Shown piece by piece: positions 29,731-38,112 of a stretch of 64,000 nucleotides of DNA. The notes under the pieces were generated by a model. The model made no database searches, was not told the DNA's origin, and saw nothing but the letters and a program-made list of their open reading frames with translations. This DNA is from JAHDHW01 sp963793295 (GTDB taxonomy: Bacteria > Bacteroidota > Bacteroidia > Chitinophagales > Saprospiraceae): assembly GCA_963793295.1 (NCBI GenBank), contig CAWBZX010000037.1, forward strand, positions 62,001 through 126,000, read 5' to 3'. Position numbers and translations under genes: made by a program. The number at the start of each line of letters is the position of its first letter. The first letter of the stretch is position 1.

Positions 29731-29905
29731 GGGATTGGAACGGCAAAATACGTGGGCGAGGGTGACAGCTTCGAGTAGAGCATTTAGTTTGTCAAGAATT
29801 TTGCATACTTTTTTCGACTGAAATCGACGAAAGAGATTCATGAATGCCTTTATTTTAAAATAAAAAGAAATGAACTAAAAAGTATGCCGCCGGAGGTAAA
29901 AAAGA
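29731..29905 (+). repeat. Dispersed intergenic element, copy 1
   Basis: The 265-base gap after the glycosyltransferase contains CAAAATACGTGGGCGAGGG…, which is nearly repeated in reverse orientation at 35461-35585 (22 of 24 bases in the best block). The block is followed in both by a T-rich stretch and an imperfect hairpin (here around CGACTGAAATCG). It ends near GCCGCCGGAGG, comparable to GCGCCGCAGG in the other copy. The boundaries are approximate. No coding potential is seen. Confidence 0.55.
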
Positions 29906-29982
29906 AACCGAAAGTCAATTCAATACTATAAATGTAATTCTCCTTTTCCTTACATTTACAATTCATCATTTTATTTTAATTT

Positions 29983-31512
29983 ATGTATTGGAACGAGTTG
30001 GTAAGGGTCGCTTTGATCGGAACTGATCGGGCAAAACTTTCTCCTGAAATGCTGAAATACCTTGAAGAATTGGGCGTTGACACAACCAAGGATACCACTG
30101 AAGTTTTGCTCGAAGGCGCTTCTCTGCTTTCTCTGATCAACAAAACCCAGGGACAATTGGAGGATTGGAACGGTATACTCCCCACTCCTGCCAAGATCGA
30201 TTCAACAAAACCATGCAGCCCAAAATCATCCAGCCATCTTTCCCTTATTCTCAATGGGACTTATGAACCAGCCCTTTCAGCCTTTTTAAGTCATCTGATC
30301 AACAACAAAAAATGTCTGCCTCCAGAAATGTTACCGGATCTGTTGGATCAGTGTCTGGCTAATCCCCAACTTTGGGAAAAACTAAGATTTACCATCGGTG
30401 AACGTGGAGTGTGGCTGATTCAGCAAAATCCAGAATGGTATGGGCTTACCGAAATCCCACAAAAAATTCATTGGGAAACCGGTATTAGCAATCAACGAAT
30501 TGCCCTTTTAAAATATTTAAGAAAACAAGAGCCTGCGAAGGTAATTCCCCTCATCGAAACCACCTGGAAAGAAGACAGCTTAAAAGATCGTGTACACTTC
30601 ATCGAAACGCTTGAAATCAATCTTTCAAAAAAGGACGAACCCTTTCTTGAAAATTGCCTGGATAATAATCGAAAAGAAATCAGAAAAGCTGCAGCAAATC
30701 TGCTCGCCTTATTACCGGAGTCCAATTTGGTCCAACGGATTTTTGATTGTTTGAAAGATCTAATGATTTTAAAATCTGGAGCTTTGAAAAAATCCAAATT
30801 GGAAGTTTCGCTTCCAGAGGACGATGTTGACGAACTAATCCGCGACGGAATCGATCCAAGTGATCAGTGGTTTAAAGGAGGACTCAAAGCGAGTCGTCTG
30901 GGACAGATGGTTGCTACCATCCCACCAAATCTTTGGGAATCTCATTTTGAAAAAGAAACGGAAGAAACGCTTCAATTATTTATCCGGTCCAATTGGTCCG
31001 AGTTGCTTTTGCAGGCGCTGACTGAAGCTACCTTTAAACATAAAAATGAAAACTGGATGCGGGCAATTACTTCCTTTTGGATCGAAAATCATGACCGGCA
31101 AAGGTGGGACAGTTTTAACCCCAAAAAAATATTGGAGGTTTTGCCCGCTAAATTATTCAACAATTTGGCCATCGAAAGTTTGAGTAGCAAGGACAACCTT
31201 TTTGATGAAAATGCACCCATTACAGCCATCCTGAAAGTTAACAATCATCCCTGGGAAGATGAACTCACTTTAAAAGTCATACAAAAAATGCAGGATTGGA
31301 TAGCGGGCGAATCAACCGGTTATTGGAGTGGCTGGCATTTGCGAACGATTTTAAAACAAGCCGCTTATGCCTGTAATCCGAATTTATTTGAAACCTTACA
31401 AAAAGGATGGACAACAAATTCCTATATTTGGACGAGCTGGGAGCGAGACCTTGACCACTTCCTCTCCGTTTTAAAATTTAGAAAAGAGATGATTGAGGAA
31501 TTGAAAAAATAA
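29983..31512 (+). CDS. DUF5691 family protein
   Basis: The 509-residue protein begins MYWNELVRVALIGTDRAKL, typical of DUF5691. The rest is an almost entirely helical, HEAT-like solenoid (KEIRKAAANLLALLPES, LTLKVIQKMQDWIAGES). No catalytic motif is evident. It is followed after 27 bases by a MoxR ATPase gene and then by a DUF5682 gene, the arrangement found in YehL/YehM-type clusters, in which DUF5691, SWIM zinc-finger and VWA proteins are the usual company. It is probably a scaffold or adaptor for the ATPase; this is inference from neighbourhood. Confidence 0.82.
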   Translation: MYWNELVRVALIGTDRAKLSPEMLKYLEELGVDTTKDTTEVLLEGASLLSLINKTQGQLEDWNGILPTPAKIDSTKPCSPKSSSHLSLILNGTYEPALSAFLSHLINNKKCLPPEMLPDLLDQCLANPQLWEKLRFTIGERGVWLIQQNPEWYGLTEIPQKIHWETGISNQRIALLKYLRKQEPAKVIPLIETTWKEDSLKDRVHFIETLEINLSKKDEPFLENCLDNNRKEIRKAAANLLALLPESNLVQRIFDCLKDLMILKSGALKKSKLEVSLPEDDVDELIRDGIDPSDQWFKGGLKASRLGQMVATIPPNLWESHFEKETEETLQLFIRSNWSELLLQALTEATFKHKNENWMRAITSFWIENHDRQRWDSFNPKKILEVLPAKLFNNLAIESLSSKDNLFDENAPITAILKVNNHPWEDELTLKVIQKMQDWIAGESTGYWSGWHLRTILKQAAYACNPNLFETLQKGWTTNSYIWTSWERDLDHFLSVLKFRKEMIEELKK

Positions 31513-31539
31513 GTGTTCTTGAAAATTAAAACATAAAAA

Positions 31540-32628
31540 ATGAACATCGAACAATTATTACGCCCACACGCTGAAGACGCTTTCGCTGGCGAGCTAAAAA
31601 AACTCACCGAAATTGACAAAAAGCCAAAACCTGGCAATTGGAACATGTCTCCCTGGGCGGTCGTGACTTATCTGCTCGGTGGAACATTGGAAGACGGCAC
31701 TGAAATAGAACCCAAATATTTTGGCAGTCGAAGATTGATAGAAGTAGCTGTCGCCACTTTAGCTACCGATCGGGCATTGTTGCTCATCGGAATTCCTGGA
31801 ACTGCAAAAACCTGGGTTTCTGAACACCTTGCTGCAGCAATCAGCGGAGACTCTACACTACTGATACAAGGCACTGCCGGAATGAACGAAGATACCCTGC
31901 GCTATGGTTGGAATTATGCCCGTTTGTTGTCGGAAGGACCTTCACCTGAAGCCATTGTCCCCAGCCCGGTCATGAATGCAATGCGTGATGGAAAAATTGC
32001 CAGAGTGGAAGAACTAACCAGAGTACCCTCCGATGTTCAGGATTCGTTGATTACTATTCTTTCTGAAAAAATATTACCTGTCCCTGAACTTGGTATAGAA
32101 ATTCAGGCAAGGCGAGGCTTCAATATCATTGCGACCGCCAACAACCGCGACAAAGGGGTCAATGAATTGTCTAGCGCGCTTCGCAGGCGATTCAACACTG
32201 TAATTATGCCTTTACCAAACACCCTGGACGAAGAGGTAAATATTGTGAAAACTCGAGTAGAAAAGCTAGGCAAATCTCTCCAACTCCCTATCGATGATAC
32301 CCCTTTGAAAGAAATCAAAAGACTGGTCACCATTTTCCGGGAACTAAGAAGCGGTTCCACGCAAGATGGACGAACTAAATTGAAATCACCGAGCAGCACC
32401 CTCAGCACGGCAGAGGCCATTTCAGTCATCAATAGCGGGCAAGCGTTGGCCGCCCATTTTGGTGATGGAACATTAAGAGCCAACGACCTCGCAGCCGGCA
32501 TCACGGGAGCTATCGTTAAAGATCCGGTCCAGGATAAAAACATTTGGCTGGAATATCTCGAAACAGTTGTTAAAGAAAGAAAAGACTGGAAAGACCTTTA
32601 TCGGTCCTGTAGGGAAATGGTGGATTGA
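31540..32628 (+). CDS. MoxR-type AAA+ ATPase (YehL-like)
   Basis: The 362-residue protein, the same size as E. coli YehL, has Walker A GIPGTAKT at 84-91 and a Walker B region IARVEE (153-158). Sensor-1 Asn201-202 lies in IIATANNRDKGVNEL, followed by arginines 215-217 (RRRF). MoxR ATPases remodel or activate proteins, usually with a VWA-domain partner that delivers metal or target. Here it sits between DUF5691 and DUF5682 genes and no VWA gene adjoins. The downstream 81-base gap carries a CTCGCTACTCG low-complexity motif. Confidence 0.92.
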   Translation: MNIEQLLRPHAEDAFAGELKKLTEIDKKPKPGNWNMSPWAVVTYLLGGTLEDGTEIEPKYFGSRRLIEVAVATLATDRALLLIGIPGTAKTWVSEHLAAAISGDSTLLIQGTAGMNEDTLRYGWNYARLLSEGPSPEAIVPSPVMNAMRDGKIARVEELTRVPSDVQDSLITILSEKILPVPELGIEIQARRGFNIIATANNRDKGVNELSSALRRRFNTVIMPLPNTLDEEVNIVKTRVEKLGKSLQLPIDDTPLKEIKRLVTIFRELRSGSTQDGRTKLKSPSSTLSTAEAISVINSGQALAAHFGDGTLRANDLAAGITGAIVKDPVQDKNIWLEYLETVVKERKDWKDLYRSCREMVD

Positions 32629-32709
32629 GAATAAGTAATTTGTAATAGGTTATTAATCCATACTCACTTCTCGCTACTCGTAACTTTTTCAATATTAAAC
32701 CTCATACTT

Positions 32710-34974
32710 TTGTTCACAATATTTGGCATACGACATCATGGCCCCGGCTCAGCGAAAAGCCTGCGAAGTGCATTGAAAAATATACAGCCGGATATCCTTT
32801 TGATTGAAGGTCCTCCTGATGCAGAAAAGCTGATTAATTATGTCGGTGACGAAGCACTGAAACCACCGGTTTCTATTTTAGTTTACAATCCAAAAGAACT
32901 CAGGCAAGCTGCTTATTTCCCTTTTGCAGAATTCTCTCCGGAGTGGCAAGCCATGAAATTTGGTTTAAAAAAAGGCATTCCAATTCGATTTATAGATTTG
33001 CCGCAATCGATCCATTTCACACTCAATAATCTCGAAAAAAAAGACACACAACTTACTTTTGAAAAGAAAGAAAATGGCGCTCCTCAAATACTAAGCAAAG
33101 AAGAGGCATTGCTGCAAAAAGATCCGATGGCTTATGCTGCGCGGCTTTCCGGATATACCGATAGCGAACGGTGGTGGGAAGTCATGTTTGAAAAAGAAGA
33201 AAATCCGGAGGCTATCTTTCCGGCGATTATTGATTTGATGACTGCTTTGCGGGAAAAAATTGATGATCCGCCACCTCGTGAATTAATGCGCGAAGCACAC
33301 ATGCGCAATGCCATTCGAAAAGCGCAAAAAGAAGGTTTTCAAAATATTGCCGTTGTTTGCGGCGCCTGGCATGCTCCCGTTTTACACCAACTTGACCAAT
33401 ATAAATCCACTTCTGACAATGCTGTTTTGAAAGGGATCAAAAAAACGAATACCAAAGCGACCTGGGTACCCTGGTCCCATGACCGTCTTTCCAATCAAAG
33501 CGGCTATCGGGCGGGAATCATTTCTCCAGCTTATTACCGACTCCTTTTCAGTAACCGCAAGGAAGTCGTCATTCGCTGGATGTCAAAAGTTGCCCGTTTG
33601 TTTCGAAAAGAAGATCTCGATGCTTCATCGGCTCACATCATTGAAGCCATTCGTTTGGCCAATACGTTGGCCACCTTGCGCAATTTGACCGTTCCGGGAA
33701 TTGATGAAATGTACGAATCCGCCGTTTCCATTTTCTGTGAAGGCTATTATTCAAAAATGGAGATCATCAATAAAAAACTCATTATTGGTGATCGGATTGG
33801 AAAGGTATCTAGTAAAATTCCACTATTCCCATTGCAGCAAGATTTGGAAAAAGCGATTAAATCTGCAAGATTGACGAAAGAAAAAAATAGTGTGGAAGCG
33901 ATTGACAAAACGTTGGATTTGCGCGTACCTTCCAATCTTGTTGCCAGCCACTTGCTCCATCGTTTGAAACTTCTTGGCATCAATTGGGGGAAGCAGAAAA
34001 AAACTTCACGATTCAACACCGGAAGCTTTTCTGAAATATGGAAACTCAGCTGGAAACCTGATTTTGCGATCAATATCATTGAAGCAGGCATGTGGGGCAA
34101 TACAGTTTATTCGGCAACTTCTCGTTTTGTCATGCACAAAGCCAACGAGATTGAAACCCTACCTGCACTTACTGAGCTCGTTGAATCAGCACTCAATGCA
34201 GACCTCAAAGAAATCATCGGAGAATTAATCTATTATTTGCAGGATCTCTCAGCGCTGACCAAAGACGTGCAACATCTGATGGATGCACTTCCCGCTTTGG
34301 TTAATGCCATTCGATATGGAAGCACCAGGAAACTGGATGTTGCTTCGCTTGAAGAGGTTATTGACAAAATGATACCGCGAATTTGCATTTCATTGCCGAA
34401 TGCCTGTGTTTCGATTGATGAAGATGCCTCAAAAGAATTATTTGAAAAATTGTTAAAAGTTAATCACTCCATCAATATTTTAAACAAAGCAGTTTACACT
34501 GATACCTGGTATAAAACAATCAATCAGATTGCCGATTTGAAAAACGTCAACGGAATATTGCGTGGTAGTTGCAGTCGCATTCTCTTTGATAAAGAATACG
34601 TCAGTCTTGATGAAACGGCTACGCGAATGCGCTTTTCACTGTCTCACGGAAACGATACGATGGACGCAGCGCTTTGGATTGAAGGATTCCTTTTTGGAAG
34701 CGGATTGCTTTTAATTCATAATCCCATTCTCTGGAAAGTGTTGGATGACTGGATCACTGAACTGCCGATTGAAGTTTTTCAGCAACTTTTACCTTTGCTC
34801 CGCAGAACATTTTCTGAGTTTTCAAATCCTGAGCGGCAAAAAATGATGACTTTGGTGAAAGCAGGCAGAAGTCCGGAAGGACTGAGAACTCAAGAAAAAA
34901 AGGAGAAAAGCCTGGATATTAAAAAAGCCCGAAAGGTGATTTCAACTGTTCATTTGCTTTTGGGGACCGAATAA
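32710..34974 (+). CDS. DUF5682 family protein (YehM-like)
   Basis: The 754-residue protein begins at a TTG codon, FTIFGIRHHGPGSAKSLRSA, with the hallmark FGIRHHGPGS of the family right at the N-terminus. No ATG or GTG lies just upstream in frame. The N-terminal 240 residues resemble a TraB/EreA-like fold (IEGPPDAEKLINYVGD, VVCGAWHAPVLHQL), followed by a long helical region. E. coli YehM has nearly the same length. It is the third gene of the DUF5691-MoxR operon. Its biochemical role has not been established; a link to the neighbouring ATPase is inferred. Confidence 0.85.
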   Translation: MFTIFGIRHHGPGSAKSLRSALKNIQPDILLIEGPPDAEKLINYVGDEALKPPVSILVYNPKELRQAAYFPFAEFSPEWQAMKFGLKKGIPIRFIDLPQSIHFTLNNLEKKDTQLTFEKKENGAPQILSKEEALLQKDPMAYAARLSGYTDSERWWEVMFEKEENPEAIFPAIIDLMTALREKIDDPPPRELMREAHMRNAIRKAQKEGFQNIAVVCGAWHAPVLHQLDQYKSTSDNAVLKGIKKTNTKATWVPWSHDRLSNQSGYRAGIISPAYYRLLFSNRKEVVIRWMSKVARLFRKEDLDASSAHIIEAIRLANTLATLRNLTVPGIDEMYESAVSIFCEGYYSKMEIINKKLIIGDRIGKVSSKIPLFPLQQDLEKAIKSARLTKEKNSVEAIDKTLDLRVPSNLVASHLLHRLKLLGINWGKQKKTSRFNTGSFSEIWKLSWKPDFAINIIEAGMWGNTVYSATSRFVMHKANEIETLPALTELVESALNADLKEIIGELIYYLQDLSALTKDVQHLMDALPALVNAIRYGSTRKLDVASLEEVIDKMIPRICISLPNACVSIDEDASKELFEKLLKVNHSINILNKAVYTDTWYKTINQIADLKNVNGILRGSCSRILFDKEYVSLDETATRMRFSLSHGNDTMDAALWIEGFLFGSGLLLIHNPILWKVLDDWITELPIEVFQQLLPLLRRTFSEFSNPERQKMMTLVKAGRSPEGLRTQEKKEKSLDIKKARKVISTVHLLLGTE

Positions 34975-34998
34975 ATTATTAAGGGAAAGCTTAGGCTT

Positions 34999-35373
34999 TC
35001 ACCAAAGATTTTTCAGATCCTTTTTTGTAAAAGTGTGGTTTCTTTCAATATAATAAGAGTCCTCCGCTTTTGTTTTCCTTTTAAGTTGCAATTCATCCTT
35101 TTTAAACAATTTTGACAACCAGGCAAGCGGCGTTAAAAACAGATAAAACAAAATCGTCAGGAGGATAAAACCATTTATTCGGCCAAGCAACTCTGCAAGT
35201 TTGTACCATGCTTTTGCAATGATTCCAGCTAAAAATGGCGACAACACTCCAGCAATACCAATCGATGTCGCTGCAACCAGAAAATGAGAATTGTCAAATA
35301 TCCAATAAAGCACCAACAAACCGGTACAAATCACCAATACCGCTTCCAGGCTTTTTTCGCGAGTGAGTTTCAT
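34999..35373 (-). CDS. SxtJ-like membrane protein
   Basis: The 124-residue protein has two hydrophobic segments (VLVICTGLLVLYWIF and FLVAATSIGIAGVLSPFLAG) and a third around GFILLTILFYLFLTPLAW, then a charged cytosolic tail. This matches SxtJ, a small protein encoded with O-carbamoyltransferases. The carbamoyltransferase gene (35980-37836) and a DUF5989 gene lie upstream on the same strand, though separated by gaps of 144 and 310 bases that hold repeats. Its role in the carbamoylation pathway is unknown. Confidence 0.85.
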   Translation of the reverse strand: MKLTREKSLEAVLVICTGLLVLYWIFDNSHFLVAATSIGIAGVLSPFLAGIIAKAWYKLAELLGRINGFILLTILFYLFLTPLAWLSKLFKKDELQLKRKTKAEDSYYIERNHTFTKKDLKNLW

Positions 35374-35460
35374 ATTTCTTTCTGATGTTACACACTTGTA
35401 TTTAAATATTATCGAGGTATTCCCAAAAGTGGTGAATCAATCGAATTAATGTAGTTTTCT

Positions 35461-35585
35461 TATGACTAGTGCCTGCGGCGCCTTCATTTTTTCCATTGAT
35501 GAAAAAACGAAGCAAAAAAATCTAGACAAAATAAAGGCTATGCAACTAGTTGGCACCCGCGCCCACGTATTTTGTCGAGCCGCGC
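35461..35585 (-). repeat. Dispersed intergenic element, copy 2
   Basis: This lies in the 310-base gap between the DUF5989 and SxtJ-like genes. Read on the minus strand it contains CAAAATACGTGGGCGCGGG, matching copy 1 at 29.7 kb. A T-rich part and a 12-bp hairpin with one mismatch follow (CTTCATTTTTTC / GAAAAAACGAAG at 35482-35512, loop CATTGAT). It also has a perfect palindrome CAACTAGTTG at 35543-35552. It is richer in G+C than its surroundings. The rest of the gap 35374-35683 shows nothing further. Confidence 0.6.
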
Positions 35586-35683
35586 GCTCTCAATAATAAG
35601 GAATTAAAACCTTGAATTACTGAGGTGAGTTCCAATGAAAAGTTTTCAAAATAATAATATCTCCGCGTAACTTCAGTTAATTT

Positions 35684-35835
35684 TTAGAAAAGCGAATAAA
35701 TGAAAGGCGCCACCGACGAGCCTCCTCCAATTACGATTAAAACGCCGAGAAGCATCAAAACAATAATCATTGGCATCAGCCAGTATTTTTTCCGTTCTCG
35801 TAAGAAGAGCCAGAGATCTTTTAATAGTTCCATTT
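35684..35835 (-). CDS. DUF5989 small membrane protein, frame broken in a T-run
   Basis: From ATG 35835 the reading MELLKK enters a run of six A (T on the plus strand, 35819-35824). It then loses frame with the clear continuation DLWLFLRERKKYWLMP-MIIVLMLLG…SVAPFIYSLF. Adding one A gives 153 bases and a 50-residue protein with one membrane helix and the family's characteristic APFIYxLF ending. Such proteins occur between carbamoyltransferase and SxtJ genes, exactly as here. Without the repair only an ATT start would be possible. A homopolymer sequencing error is the likely cause. Confidence 0.78.
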
Positions 35836-35907
35836 TACAAATTGAGTGTTGAATTTACTAAAAAAATATTGACTGATTATTATCTTTTGGCCATCTTATT
35901 GTTCCTC

Positions 35908-35963
35908 AGTGTCCTTAGTGGCTTAGTGGTATATTTTTTCGCCACTGAGACACTAAGGACACT
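35908..35963. repeat. 22-bp imperfect inverted repeat (TTAGTGG type)
   Basis: Arms 35908-35929 and 35942-35963 match at 20 of 22 positions around a 12-base T-rich loop. The left arm reads AGTGTCCTTAGTGGCTTAGT(GG). It lies between the carbamoyltransferase stop and the DUF5989 start, so it would form a hairpin inside the presumed operon. The TTAGTGG word also builds the tandem array at 52199. Comparable CTTAGTGTCCTTAGTGG strings are, from memory, scattered through other Bacteroidota genomes. Confidence 0.7.
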
Positions 35964-35979
35964 TAGACTCACAAAGTTT

Positions 35980-37836
35980 TTAATCAAAATTAAATTTATT
36001 GGCTTCCTTTTTCTTCCAATCTGTTTGGTCTGCCTTATCAAATAAATAGTTTCCAATCACCAGATAATCCATTTCCGTTTTCATAAAACATCGAAAAGCC
36101 TCATCCGGAGTGCACACAATCGGTTCATCCCTGACATTAAAACTCGTATTGATCAATATTCCAAAGTCTGTCAATTCTTTAAACTTTGTCAACAATTGCC
36201 AAAAACGCTCATTTGATTTTTCGTTTACGGTTTGAATACGCGCTGACCGATCGATATGTGTGATTGCCGGCAAAGTGGAACGCTGATGATACAATTTTTC
36301 CATCATGGGCAACCTATGATAATTTGCGGGCAAGTCCTTCCAAAGGTCTTTTTTCACGTTTTGCACCAGCAACATGTAGGGCGATGGCTTTTCCAGTTCA
36401 AAATATTGATTGGCATCTTCTTCCAAAACTGATGGTGCAAACGGACGAAATGACTCGCGGTATTTTATTTTCAGGTTGAGTTTTTTCTGCATTTTCGGAT
36501 TGCGGGGATCGCCCAAAATACTTCTGTTTCCCAAAGCTCTCGGTCCAAATTCCATCCTCCCCTGCATCCATCCAATTGCGTTTCCTTCGCTGATCAACGA
36601 AGCAATTTTATTACATAATTTCTCAAAGTCATCATAATAAATGTATTTGGCTTTAAAACGACGCGCCATCATTTCGATATCTAAATCTGAAAATTCTGGC
36701 CCAAGATAACTTCCGTCCATGCCATCAGGTTGATCCGCAATCTGCCTTTCTTTTTCAAAATAAAGATAATACGCCGCCAATGCAGCTCCTAATGCACCGC
36801 CCGCATCTCCCGCCGCGGGTTGAATGAAAATATCTTTGAAAATGTTCTTTTGCAGTAACTTGCCGTTGGCAACACAGTTTAAAGCGACACCACCAGCCAT
36901 GCAGAGATAGTCAGCATTTGTGAGCCGCTTTGCGGCTGTCGCCATTTTAATTATAATCTCTTCCGTGATTTTTTGAATGGCGAGCCCGAGATTGCAATGT
37001 TGGATTTCTAATGGAGATTCGGGCAAACGTTTCGGAATTCCAAAAAGCCTTTCCCACTTTTTATCATTTACCATTCTCAAGCCCGTCGCATAGTTGAAAT
37101 AATCCTGGTTGAGCCATATGGAACCGTCGTCTTTGATATCAATCAGTTTGCTTTTAATAATGTTTTCAAACCGTTCTACTTCTTCTGAATCCGGATCTCC
37201 GTATGGCGCCAAACCCATGAGTTTATACTCGCCGGAATTGACCCGAAACCCTAAATAATACGTAAAAGCAGAGTACAACAAACCGACCGAGTGAGGAAAG
37301 TGAAGTTCTTTTAAAACGGTTATTTGATGTCCATCTCCTTTACAAATTGAAGCGGTTGCCCACTCTCCTACTCCATCAATCGTTAGGATCGCAGCATCTT
37401 GAAAAGGAGAAGGATAAAAAGCGCTTGCAGCGTGTGACAAGTGGTGTTCGGGGAATAATAATTTTACTTTCTTTTTATCAAAAACTTGAATTGCTTTCAA
37501 CTCTTGATAAATCACTCTTTTCAAAAAGAGTTTTTCTTTCAACCAAACCGGCATAGCTTTCGCGAATGATTGCAATCCTCTCGGAGCAAAGGTATAATAG
37601 GTTTCCAACAATCGTTCAAACTTCAAAAAAGGTTTGTCATAAAAAGCGATGGCATCTAGTTCGTCAAGAGATACTCCGGCATATTTGAGGCAAAATTTGA
37701 TTGCATTGGAAGGAAAAGAAGCCTCATGTTTTTTTCGGGTAAACCGTTCCTCTTGAGCGGCAGCAATCACTTTCCCATCCTGAATAATCGCAGCAGCAGC
37801 GTCGTGATAGAAAGCGGAAATCCCAAGTATGATCAT
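35980..37836 (-). CDS. O-carbamoyltransferase (NodU/CmcH family)
   Basis: The 618-residue enzyme should transfer a carbamoyl group from carbamoyl phosphate to a hydroxyl of a sugar or natural product. The N-terminal Kae1-like domain shows ILGISAFYHDAAAAIIQDGK and the metal-binding EHHLSHAASAFYPSPF with TIDGVGEWAT. The C-terminal YrdC-like part has GRMEFGPRALGNRSILGDPR and NTSFNVRDEPIV. Length and motifs are normal. It is followed by DUF5989 and SxtJ-like genes. No glycan or secondary-metabolite cluster adjoins, so the acceptor is unknown. Confidence 0.94.
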   Translation of the reverse strand: MIILGISAFYHDAAAAIIQDGKVIAAAQEERFTRKKHEASFPSNAIKFCLKYAGVSLDELDAIAFYDKPFLKFERLLETYYTFAPRGLQSFAKAMPVWLKEKLFLKRVIYQELKAIQVFDKKKVKLLFPEHHLSHAASAFYPSPFQDAAILTIDGVGEWATASICKGDGHQITVLKELHFPHSVGLLYSAFTYYLGFRVNSGEYKLMGLAPYGDPDSEEVERFENIIKSKLIDIKDDGSIWLNQDYFNYATGLRMVNDKKWERLFGIPKRLPESPLEIQHCNLGLAIQKITEEIIIKMATAAKRLTNADYLCMAGGVALNCVANGKLLQKNIFKDIFIQPAAGDAGGALGAALAAYYLYFEKERQIADQPDGMDGSYLGPEFSDLDIEMMARRFKAKYIYYDDFEKLCNKIASLISEGNAIGWMQGRMEFGPRALGNRSILGDPRNPKMQKKLNLKIKYRESFRPFAPSVLEEDANQYFELEKPSPYMLLVQNVKKDLWKDLPANYHRLPMMEKLYHQRSTLPAITHIDRSARIQTVNEKSNERFWQLLTKFKELTDFGILINTSFNVRDEPIVCTPDEAFRCFMKTEMDYLVIGNYLFDKADQTDWKKKEANKFNFD

Positions 37837-37867
37837 GCGAAAGAGGTTAGATGGTAATGTTGTTAGA

Positions 37868-38060
37868 AGGTTAGGGGGTAAAGTGGTTCTACTTTTCTCA
37901 CTACTCGCAACTGACTACTATTTGTTGGTTAGTGGGTTAGTTGCTCTGCTTTCTCGTTGTTGATTACTGACTACTCGCCCCTCGCTCCTTGTTAGAGGTT
38001 AGGGGGTAAAGTGGTTCTACTTTTCTCACTACTCACAACTGACTACTATTTGTTGGTTAG
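37868..38060. repeat. 65-bp direct duplication in TTAG-rich low-complexity DNA
   Basis: Bases 37868-37932 recur at 37996-38060 with a single difference (CTCGCAAC versus CTCACAAC), offset by 128. The unit contains GGTTAGGGGGTAAAGTGG, CTCACTACTCGC and GTTGGTTAG, and the spacer contains GATTACTGACTACTCGCCCC. These short words recur at 32.66 kb, 52.2 kb, 52.7 kb and 54.7 kb. The element fills the 276-base gap between scpA and the carbamoyltransferase gene. No coding potential is seen. Confidence 0.8.
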
Positions 38061-38112
38061 GGGGTTAGTGGTTTAGTTTCTCTGCCATTCTCGCCACTCG
38101 TTCCTCCCACCT

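Noticed and set aside
37868..38060. Insertion sequence remnant
   Set aside because: No transposase fragment, terminal inverted repeat or target duplication can be seen. It is low-complexity tandem DNA.
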